Source: Pseudomonadota bacterium (GTDB lineage: Bacteria; Chloroflexota; UBA6077; JAJPHF01). Taken from it: 64,000 nt of DNA. The stretch spans positions 49,140-113,139 of the forward strand of contig JAJPHF010000026.1 in the NCBI GenBank assembly GCA_021325365.1, written 5' to 3'. Positions 7,673 through 14,400 of this stretch are shown piece after piece. Position numbers and translations under genes: made by a program. Numbering within the stretch: the first letter of the stretch is position 1; each line of letters opens with the position of its first letter. The notes under the pieces are model-generated. The model had not been told where the DNA came from, ran no database searches, and was given only the letters and a program-made list of their open reading frames with translations.

Positions 7673-8413
7673 GTGAGCGGTGAGCCAATCGTCGGTCTGG
7701 TAACCCCCGGCGGCGAGGCGGCCGTCCCGGCCGAGGCTGAGCTGTACCCTGGCGTGCGCTTCATCACGGCGGGGCTGGGCCTCCAGCGGCTGACGCCCGC
7801 CGGCTACGACGCCGTCATCGACGGCATCGTCGAGCGCGCGGAAGCGCTCGCCGCGCGGGGCGCGGTGGCGATCGGCGTCAGCGGCACGTCGCTGACCTTC
7901 TACCGCGGCTACGCTTTCCATGAGCAGCTCAAGGAGAGCGTTCGCACCGCAACCGGCCTCCCCGTCACGACGATGAGCACGGGCGTCGTGGACGGCCTGC
8001 GCACGTTCGGCGTCAAGCGGGTCGCCGTCGGCACCGCCTATGCCGACGAGGTCAACCGGCGCCTGCGCCAGTTCCTGACGGACTCCGGCTTCGAGGTGCT
8101 GACGCTAGAGGGCCTGGGCCTGGAGGACTTCGGCGCGCCCGGCCAGGTCACGGAAGACGAGATCGTGGCGCTCGGCGAACGCGCCTGCTCGACGGCCCAG
8201 GCCGCGACCGGGGCGGCCCCCGACGGGCTGCTCATCTCGTGTGGCGGCCTCCGCACGCTGGAGCTTACGGCTACGCTCGAAGACTCCTGCGGCGTGCCTG
8301 TGGTGTCGAGCCGCCCGGCGTTCATGTGGTCGGTGGCGCGCCTGGTGGGCCAGGCGCAGCCCGTGCAGGGCTACGGCCGGCTGCTCGCGCAGGGCGCTGG
8401 CGCGGCCGCCTGA
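7673..8413 (+). CDS. Asp/Glu racemase-fold enzyme (maleate isomerase / arylmalonate decarboxylase-like)
   Basis: The GTG at 7673 lies 4 nt after GAGGGAGGG; 246 aa. VGLVTPGGEAAVPAE opens the fold. A first active-site loop is VSGTSLTFYRG and a second is ISCGGLRTLEL with its Cys. VVSSRPAFMWSVARL closes the fold. The family uses one or two Cys for isomerisation or decarboxylation of dicarboxylates. Here the first loop has Ser/Thr where two-Cys members have Cys, so a one-Cys decarboxylase-like mechanism is possible. It is the last gene of the CoA-transferase operon; a repeat copy follows directly. Confidence 0.8.
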   Translation: MSGEPIVGLVTPGGEAAVPAEAELYPGVRFITAGLGLQRLTPAGYDAVIDGIVERAEALAARGAVAIGVSGTSLTFYRGYAFHEQLKESVRTATGLPVTTMSTGVVDGLRTFGVKRVAVGTAYADEVNRRLRQFLTDSGFEVLTLEGLGLEDFGAPGQVTEDEIVALGERACSTAQAATGAAPDGLLISCGGLRTLELTATLEDSCGVPVVSSRPAFMWSVARLVGQAQPVQGYGRLLAQGAGAAA

Positions 8414-8414
8414 C

Positions 8415-8558
8415 CTCTCTCCCCACAAGAGAGGGGGAGCCGGGGAGGACCTAACCCCCCTGCCGGCCTTCCCCGCGAAGGAAGGGGGAGAGGACGCCGG
8501 GGTGGCTCCGCCGGAAGGCCCCCGTCCCCCTATGGGGGAAGGGGGTGGGGGGAAGGGG
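8415..8558. repeat. Interspersed palindromic repeat, copy 1
   Basis: GC-rich stretch of several short inverted repeats (for example around CCCCCTATGGGGG) with the block CCTAACCCCCC and the core GGGGGAGAGGA...GCCGGGGTGGCTCC. The same core recurs at 43634-43815 and, reversed, at 56252-56397. It fills the whole gap between two convergent genes. Confidence 0.65.
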
Positions 8559-9047
8559 TCACCCCGCGCGCTCCACGACCACGGCGGTGCCATACGCCAG
8601 CACCTCGGTCGCGCCCGGCGCCACCTCGTTGGCGTCGTACCGCATGCCTACCACGGCGTTCGCACCGATTCCCAGGGCGTGGCGCACCATGATCTCGTAC
8701 GCCTCCTCGCGCGCCTGCTCGCACAGCTCGGTGTACAGCGTGATGTTGCCGCCCACGATCTGCTGGAGGCTGGCGCCGATCCCGCCGACGACGCCGCGGC
8801 TGCGGACCGTGATGCCGCGCACGATCCCCAGGTACTGCACGATTCGATAGCCCACGAAGTCGCCGCCGGTGGTCACGAGCACCGCCGGCGGCATGCCCAC
8901 CGCCTCGGCGTGTGCGGGGTGGCCGACGAGGGCGGCGCCACAGCGGCTGCACGTGCTCGCCGTAGGCGGATTCAAGGTGCCGCACATTTGGCACGGTTCG
9001 TCCGGCGGCGCAGCCGGCGCCGAGTCGGGAGGGTGCGCGCTGGCCAT
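8559..9047 (-). CDS. YbjQ/UPF0145 domain protein with N-terminal zinc ribbon
   Basis: The ATG at 9047 follows AGAGAGGA; 162 aa. Residues about 17-37 contain two CxxC pairs (CQMCG ... CSRCG), a zinc ribbon. The rest is a complete YbjQ-like domain: VLVTTGGDFVGYRIVQYLG, VRSRGVVGGIGASLQQIVGG, REEAYEIMVRHALGIGANAV and VLAYGTAVVV. YbjQ-type proteins form a pentameric fold of unknown role that is sometimes called heavy-metal-binding. It lies 13 bp after the GIY-YIG gene on the same strand. Confidence 0.85.
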   Translation of the reverse strand: MASAHPPDSAPAAPPDEPCQMCGTLNPPTASTCSRCGAALVGHPAHAEAVGMPPAVLVTTGGDFVGYRIVQYLGIVRGITVRSRGVVGGIGASLQQIVGGNITLYTELCEQAREEAYEIMVRHALGIGANAVVGMRYDANEVAPGATEVLAYGTAVVVERAG

Positions 9048-9060
9048 CGCTATGTCCTCT

Positions 9061-9621
9061 CTAAGCGAGCGGCGTATCTGACACGGTGGCGGATGACGCT
9101 CTCGCCTCACGAGCAGAGCTGGGTGCGGCGTATTGCCCCAGGATGGGCTGCGCTGGGACCATCTCTTCCGGTAGTGGACGGGCGAGCGACAGCCGCGTGA
9201 GGCCGGGCCAAAGCCCGGCCAGCGGCGGCCGGCGAGGGAACGAGACGAGGTGGCCGGGGCAGCGACAGTCCGAGCTGCCGAAGCCCGTGCACCGGGCGGC
9301 GCCCGGCAAGCCAGCGAGCGCCGCCGCCAGCGCGCACTCTGCGCGGGCGCTCCCCAGCACCACCCACAGCTCCGCCAGTCGGCCGGCACGGCGCAGCACG
9401 TCCACGTGCCAGCGGACCGGGCGGCCCGGCGCCAGGTGATGCCGCAGGCGGGCGCCCAGGCCGCCCCGCGCGCTGCCGGCGTAGACGTGCCAGCCCCTTG
9501 CGAAGCGCCGCGCGCCCAGGCGTCCCACCGTCAAGACCGCGCTGTGATCGGTGCGGATCACCAGCAGGTAGCTCCCCGGCGCGGGCGGGACCCCCGCCGC
9601 CGGCTCAGGCGGGGACCCCAC
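9061..9621 (-). CDS. DUF123-type GIY-YIG nuclease-fold protein
   Basis: The GTG at 9621 has GGAG 4 nt upstream and overlaps the preceding gene by 17 bp. The N-terminal ~125 residues match the DUF123/endonuclease III-associated family: GSYLLVI, GWHVYAGSARGGLGARLRHH, RWHVDVL, AECALA and FGSSDCRCPGHL with its Cys-rich end. The C-terminal ~60 residues have no recognisable fold and may be an unstructured extension. A DNA-related role is suggested by the family, but biochemical function is not established. It is cotranscribed with the racemase-like and YbjQ genes. Confidence 0.82.
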   Translation of the reverse strand: MGSPPEPAAGVPPAPGSYLLVIRTDHSAVLTVGRLGARRFARGWHVYAGSARGGLGARLRHHLAPGRPVRWHVDVLRRAGRLAELWVVLGSARAECALAAALAGLPGAARCTGFGSSDCRCPGHLVSFPRRPPLAGLWPGLTRLSLARPLPEEMVPAQPILGQYAAPSSAREARASSATVSDTPLA

Positions 9622-10351
9622 TGGGCTCCGCCAGCAGGCGCCCGAGGCCCGGCACGGCGTCTGGCACGCCGATCCGCCGCAGCGCGTGCCAGAGCGACGC
9701 CTGGTTGCTCGCCACGACCGGCTTGCCAGTGGCCGCCTCCAGCTCCTCGATAACCTCGAAGGCCCGAATGTTGGTGCAGCTCAGGAAGTAGCCGTCGGCC
9801 CGCTCGTCCAGGCGCTCCATCACTCGCTCGTACCAAGCGTCGGGCGGATAGCTGATGTAGGCGTCGCTGCCTGGCAGATTGAGGCCGTGGGCAGCCAGCA
9901 CCTCGAAGCCGTTGCCCGTGAGAAACTCCACCTCGTGGGCGTTGGTCTCGTCGCTGTACGGGCTCAGCAGCACGAAGCGCCGCACGTCGAGCGCGCGCAG
10001 CGCCGCCGCGACCGCGGTGGCGGTCGTCGTCGCGGGCACGCCGGTGGCGTCGCGGATGGCGCTGGCGATCGCCTCGTCGGCGCCCGGCCCCCCCTCCATG
10101 CTGTTCGCCGTGCAATGAAACAGGATCAGGTCGACTTTGGCGTCGGCCAGCATGGTGGCGGCGCCGCGGATGCGCTCCAGCGTCTCTAGCGGCGGCGCGT
10201 GGTAGGCGCCGGTCATGCGCAGTCGCGTCGTGTGAAACTGCACGCCGGGCGGGCTGTAGCGCGTCAACTGGGGCTCGCTGAGGCGGTTGCTCGACGGGAT
10301 AATCAGGCCAATACGGCCGCGCGACCCATCGAGCTGCACGGGGTCAGGCAT
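9605..10351 (-). CDS. Maleate isomerase / arylmalonate decarboxylase-like enzyme
   Basis: 248 aa, Asp/Glu racemase superfamily. IGLIIPSSNRLSEPQ opens the fold. LILFHCTANSMEGG provides the first active-site Cys, and SCTNIRAFEVIEELEAATG the second. PVVASNQASLWHALR closes the fold. Two Cys in these places is the pattern of maleate cis-trans isomerases (maleate to fumarate). This is the second member of the superfamily within 3 kb; the two share the fold but little sequence by eye. It is divergent from the creatininase-like gene. Confidence 0.85.
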   Translation of the reverse strand: MPDPVQLDGSRGRIGLIIPSSNRLSEPQLTRYSPPGVQFHTTRLRMTGAYHAPPLETLERIRGAATMLADAKVDLILFHCTANSMEGGPGADEAIASAIRDATGVPATTTATAVAAALRALDVRRFVLLSPYSDETNAHEVEFLTGNGFEVLAAHGLNLPGSDAYISYPPDAWYERVMERLDERADGYFLSCTNIRAFEVIEELEAATGKPVVASNQASLWHALRRIGVPDAVPGLGRLLAEPSGVPA

Positions 10352-10591
10352 GGGGGAGCCGCTCCCTTCCGCGGCCCGTAGCGCGTCCGGCCGCCGGGGG
10401 GCCGCACCCAGCAGCAGCTCGGCCCACGGGCGGTGGCCCGCGTCGCTATTATGCGTCGGCCGGCGCCGTTCGGGGTAGGCGATGGCGAATTAAGCCTTGG
10501 TTCGGCGCTACAATGTTCCCGTGCCACCGCGGCGAGCCGCCGGCCAAGCTGCTCCCGCCGCCAGTCGGACGCCTGTCGAAAGGATCGCCTC

Positions 10592-11437
10592 ATGGCTACC
10601 GCTCGTCCCTCCGTGTGGCTGCAAGACCTGACCTGGGAAGAGGTCGAGGCGTACCTGAAGACCGACGACATCATCATCTGGCCAATTGGTGCCACCGAGC
10701 AGCACGGGCCGGCCGGCCCGCTGGGCGTCGATTCCTTCGTGGCCAACGCGCTGGCCGAGGACGCCGCGAAGGAGACAGGCGTGCTCTGCGTGCCGCCGCT
10801 CTGGTACGGCGATTCGGCGCACCACCTGGGGTTCGCCGGCACGATCTCGCTGCGCACCGAGACGCTGGCACTGGTGATGCAGGATGTCATCCGCTCGCTG
10901 GAGAAGCACGGCTTTCGCAAGATCCTGTGCATCAACGGCAACAAGAGCGCGAACCTGCCGGCCATGTTCAGCGCTGCTAAGAACCTGCGCGAGTTCGAGA
11001 TGCCGCACGTCTTCATCGCGGTGATCGACCCGATGAAGATGGCCCGGGGGATCGCGCCGCAGATCAAGGAGAGCCCCGAGCACCACGGCGGCGAGCTAGA
11101 GCTGTCGCACGTCTGGTACAAGTTCCCCGGCCTGATCCGCGAGGACAAGCTGACCGAAGGCCTGGTGCCGTTCGGCGAGGTGTTCGGCGAGTTCTCGCAC
11201 AACGACCTGCTAGCCGGCGGCGGCGATACGATCGACATCCCCTGGACCAGCGGCGAGCAGCGCGCCTTCGCTCCCACCGGGGCGTTCACGCCCTCCGCCA
11301 AGGCGTCGCCTGAGAAGGGGAAGCGCTACCATGAGTACCAGGTCGCGGTAATCGTGCGGTTCATCAACTGGCTCCGCCAGTACCGCGGCCCCATCGGCCA
11401 TACCGACGCGGCCGCGCGCTCGCTCCCGGCGCGATAG
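10592..11437 (+). CDS. Creatininase-family protein with altered metal-site motif
   Basis: The ATG at 10592 follows AAAGGA; 281 aa. The fold is clear from IIWPIGATEQHGPAGPLGVD (family ExH...D metal ligands), LWYGDSAHHLGFAGTISLR and EHHGGELELSHVW. In creatininase the next metal ligands lie in an NGHxEN-type motif. Here the equivalent stretch reads INGNKSANLPAMF, with Asn for His and Ser for Glu. Metal binding and amidase activity may therefore differ or be lost. Relatives act on creatinine, 3-dehydro compounds and mycofactocin precursors. It leads a plus-strand run with a bicupin and a solute-binding protein. Confidence 0.82.
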   Translation: MATARPSVWLQDLTWEEVEAYLKTDDIIIWPIGATEQHGPAGPLGVDSFVANALAEDAAKETGVLCVPPLWYGDSAHHLGFAGTISLRTETLALVMQDVIRSLEKHGFRKILCINGNKSANLPAMFSAAKNLREFEMPHVFIAVIDPMKMARGIAPQIKESPEHHGGELELSHVWYKFPGLIREDKLTEGLVPFGEVFGEFSHNDLLAGGGDTIDIPWTSGEQRAFAPTGAFTPSAKASPEKGKRYHEYQVAVIVRFINWLRQYRGPIGHTDAAARSLPAR

Positions 11438-11533
11438 CGCGGCGCCCCCGGGCGGGCTCGGCCGGCCCTGCCGCTCCGGCGCTGAGCCGGTCGGCGGCCC
11501 GTCGCGATGGCGCCGATCGAGAGGAGACCGATC

Positions 11534-12490
11534 ATGCAAGCACCCCCGAGTGGCGCGACGGCCCTGGCCGCTGAGCTTGCGGCGCACGTGGCTCGCTATA
11601 CGAGCAAGGTGTGGGACTGGGACGCCTTTCCCGCGAGTCGCGGTTTCCCGGAGCTGGAGCGGGCGCAGATGCGGTACGTCGGCTCCGGCGGCTCGCCGAA
11701 GACCGATCCCACGACGTTTCCGCCGGAGCACTTCACCTGTAGTCTCATCTACCAGGAGCGCGACCGGTACGCGGCGGTCCACGCCCACCAGGTGGAAGAG
11801 CTGTTCCTGGTCCATACGGGCCAGCTCACCGTCACCTTCGACTACGACGACGCCACGGTCGACCTAGTCCTCGGGCCGCGCGACTGTGTCCTGAACCCGC
11901 CCGGGCGGGCGCACGGCTTCCGCAACGACGGCCCGGGGCCCGTGGTGTCGCAGACGATGGTCGCCATCGCCGATCGGTCACCCCTCCCCACCTACAAGAG
12001 CCACCCGAGCAACCACGCGGGCGCCCAGCCGCCCGCGCCGCCCCCGATCGCCGATCCCGGCGACCCGCGCGTGCAGGACGCCCTACGCCACGTCGTGCGC
12101 GCCAGCCAGGTGCGCCCGCAGTGGGAGCCGCTGCCGAGCGGGAGCCAGCTCGCGCGCCTCCCCTACGTCATGCCCCGGGCGCTCGGGGGGGTGGTCGAGC
12201 CGCTGCATTTCAGTCTGGAGCTGCTGCACCTGCCGGTTGGCGCCGCCACGCCTAACTATCGCCACGAGTACGAGACCGCCTTCATGGTGTTCGAGGGCGT
12301 GCTGGACGTGGCCTGGACGGATGGCGGCGATGAGGCCGCCGAGGCCCGTCTCGGTCCCCGCGACCTCGTCCTCGTCCCGGCCGGCCAGCGGCACGCGCTG
12401 CGCAATAGCGACCTTGGCCCCGCGCTAGCGGCTGCCATCCTGGGCACGCCGGCGCCGGCCGCCGGCTTGTGGCGGGCGGGGGACAGCTAG
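11534..12490 (+). CDS. Bicupin protein
   Basis: The ATG at 11534 follows GAGGAG; 318 aa. Two cupin barrels are visible. The first, around residues 75-140, has AVHAHQVEELFLVHTGQLTV, then LGPRDCVLNPPGRAHGFRN. The second, around 235-300, has RHEYETAFMVFEGVLDV, then LGPRDLVLVPAGQRHALRN. Each carries His/Glu metal-ligand positions. The organisation resembles gentisate or hydroxynaphthoate dioxygenases and isomerase bicupins, but no specific family is recognised. It lies between the creatininase-like and solute-binding genes, so a role in the same catabolic unit is inferred. Confidence 0.75.
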   Translation: MQAPPSGATALAAELAAHVARYTSKVWDWDAFPASRGFPELERAQMRYVGSGGSPKTDPTTFPPEHFTCSLIYQERDRYAAVHAHQVEELFLVHTGQLTVTFDYDDATVDLVLGPRDCVLNPPGRAHGFRNDGPGPVVSQTMVAIADRSPLPTYKSHPSNHAGAQPPAPPPIADPGDPRVQDALRHVVRASQVRPQWEPLPSGSQLARLPYVMPRALGGVVEPLHFSLELLHLPVGAATPNYRHEYETAFMVFEGVLDVAWTDGGDEAAEARLGPRDLVLVPAGQRHALRNSDLGPALAAAILGTPAPAAGLWRAGDS

Positions 12491-12546
12491 GCTGTCGTCC
12501 GCTCGGCGCTCCCGTTCCCGCCAACAGGCCAGACAGGAGGTCGGCC

Positions 12547-13701
12547 ATGACCGAGGGGCCAGCGACCCCAGCCTTTTCCCGCCGACCCGGCGGCCGCGTG
12601 CCGCGCCGCCACCTGCTCACGAACGCCGCACGGCTGCTCGGCGCCGGGGCCGCCTGGAGCCTCGCTGCCTGCGCGGGTGGCGGCGCGCGCGGCAATTCGG
12701 CGGCTCCGCCGGCGACCGGTCAGGCCGCGCCGTCGCCGGCCGCGCCCGGCCGCACGACCCCCGCCAGCAGAGTGCGGGTCGGCGTGCTGGGCCTCACGGC
12801 GGAAGCCGGCATCTACGCGGCGATGGCCCAGGGCTATTTCCAGCAGGCCGGCATCGACATCGACCTGGTGCGCTTCGATTCCGTGACGAAGGCCATTCCG
12901 TCCCTCGGCACCAACCAGATCGAAGTGGGCGCCGGCTCGATCGGCGCGTCCTTCTTCAACGCCGTCGAGCGCGGCGTCGACGTCCGCATCGTCGGCCCGC
13001 AGACCGAGGCGAAGGGGGATCGCGGCTCGCTCTGGTTCGTCGTCCGCAAGGATCTCGTCGACAGCGGCAAGTTCGCCGACTACGCCGACTTCAAGGGGCT
13101 GACCGTGGCCCTGCCGTCGCGGGGCGGGAGCAACGAGTACCAGCTCGACGAGTCGCTCAAGCGCGGCGGCTTGGGGCCCGGCGACGTGAACGTCGTCGAG
13201 CTGGCCTTTCCCGACATGGTGCCCGCCCTGCAGAACAAACAGCTCGACGTGGCCCAGATCAGCGAGCCCCCGGCCACTATCGCGGTGGACCAGGGTATCG
13301 GCGTCAAGTGGCGCATCGCGTCGGCGTGGGCGCCGGAGTTCCAGCTCACCTACTTGCTGTACAGCCCCCAGTTCCGCACGGCGCAGGCCGATGTTGGCAA
13401 GCGCTGGATGGTCGCGTATCTGCAGGGCGCGCGCTGGTACGAGCGTGCCGTGGCCGGCGGCCCCGAGCGCGACCAGCTCTTCCAGATCATCGCGGAGTAC
13501 ACGTCGGTGAAGGACACCGCACTGCTCAGCCGCATGAGCTTCACGACCATGCCGGTGAATGGCGAGATCCTCACCGACGACATCGTGGCGCAGGCTCGCT
13601 GGGCCCAGGAACGTGGCTACACCAGCGCCCAGCCATCGCTCGACCAGATGATCGACCCGCAGTTCGTGGAGGCGGCCGTGGCCCAGCTCGGAAAGACGTA
13701 G
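12547..13701 (+). CDS. Tat-exported solute-binding lipoprotein (NMT1/SsuA type)
   Basis: The ATG at 12547 follows AGGAGG; 384 aa. RRHLLTNAARLL with a hydrophobic core ending SLAACAGG looks like a Tat signal combined with a lipobox Cys. A Pro/Ala linker follows, then a periplasmic-binding fold: VRVGVLGLTAEAGIYAAMAQ, GYFQQAGIDIDLVRF, EVGAGSIGASFFNAV, LTVALPSRGGSNEY and LDVAQISEPPATIAV. Family members bind sulfonates, nitrate-like or aromatic compounds for ABC importers. No permease or ATPase is adjacent. It follows the creatininase/bicupin genes, which suggests shared substrate use. Confidence 0.85.
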   Translation: MTEGPATPAFSRRPGGRVPRRHLLTNAARLLGAGAAWSLAACAGGGARGNSAAPPATGQAAPSPAAPGRTTPASRVRVGVLGLTAEAGIYAAMAQGYFQQAGIDIDLVRFDSVTKAIPSLGTNQIEVGAGSIGASFFNAVERGVDVRIVGPQTEAKGDRGSLWFVVRKDLVDSGKFADYADFKGLTVALPSRGGSNEYQLDESLKRGGLGPGDVNVVELAFPDMVPALQNKQLDVAQISEPPATIAVDQGIGVKWRIASAWAPEFQLTYLLYSPQFRTAQADVGKRWMVAYLQGARWYERAVAGGPERDQLFQIIAEYTSVKDTALLSRMSFTTMPVNGEILTDDIVAQARWAQERGYTSAQPSLDQMIDPQFVEAAVAQLGKT

Positions 13702-13829
13702 CCCGCCCTGGCGGGCGTGGCTGGCGCCCGAGGGGCGCGCTGGCCACCGCCGGCGAGGGATAGCGGCGCTGGCGCGACTCAACCGGGCCGCCGCCCGCGC
13801 AAATGGCGGGCGGGGAAAGGGAGGCGGGC

Positions 13830-14360
13830 GTGTTTGATCGGCGATCGCGGCTCGTCGGCGTCTTGTGCGGGGTGCTGGGCGCAGCGCTCCTCGGCCAGGG
13901 GCTAACCCATAGCCTGGCGGACGCGCAGCAGCCCGGGCCAGGGCCTCGGCCAGACCAGCTGGAGATCCAGGACCTCAACTGGGGCAACTGGCAGCCACGG
14001 GTAGGTTTCTCGCAGGCGGCGAGCGTGAGGGGGCCAGGCCGCTGGCTCTTCCTGTCGGGCGCTGGCTCCGAGGAGGAGCAGGAGGGCGAGGTCCAGTACC
14101 CGGGCGACTTCATGGCGCAATGCCGCTACGCGTGGAGCACCATCAACCGCATTCTTGAGCGCGAGGGCGGCTCGCCGAGCAACATTGTCCGCGTCGTAAC
14201 CTACGTGACCGACCCGCGGACTCTCGCGCAGAACAACGCGTGCAAGAAGGAGGTCTTTGGCGACGGCCCATATCCGCCGCACACCTTCTTGAACGTGAGC
14301 CAGCTGGCGATCCCCGGCATGGTGATCGAGGTCGAGGTGACCGCCGTTCTCCCCGACTGA
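13830..14360 (+). CDS. Exported RidA/YjgF-family protein
   Basis: The GTG at 13830 lies 5 nt after AGGGAGG; 176 aa. Residues 1-35 form a signal peptide (FDRRSRLVGVLCGVLGAALL, then ADAQ). The rest is a RidA-type domain: QAASVRGPGRWLFLSGAG, MAQCRYAWSTINRILE, NIVRVVTYVTDPRTL, PHTFLNVSQLAIPGMVIEVEVTAV. Cytoplasmic RidA hydrolyses reactive enamines and imines. The usual catalytic Arg lies in a Cys/Arg-V-x-V-T-A type strand, which is not obvious here. The signal peptide is unusual for the family and points to an extracytoplasmic role. Confidence 0.78.
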   Translation: MFDRRSRLVGVLCGVLGAALLGQGLTHSLADAQQPGPGPRPDQLEIQDLNWGNWQPRVGFSQAASVRGPGRWLFLSGAGSEEEQEGEVQYPGDFMAQCRYAWSTINRILEREGGSPSNIVRVVTYVTDPRTLAQNNACKKEVFGDGPYPPHTFLNVSQLAIPGMVIEVEVTAVLPD

Positions 14361-14400
14361 GCCGCGTCCCCCGGCGTGAGGGGCGCGGGGCGCTCACCGG

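Noticed and set aside
6460..7767. Minus-strand frame of 435 codons
   Set aside because: Shadow of the amidohydrolase and CoA-transferase genes.
12487..13782. Minus-strand frame of 431 codons
   Set aside because: Antisense to the Tat lipoprotein solute-binding gene, which has signal peptide, lipobox and ribosome binding site.
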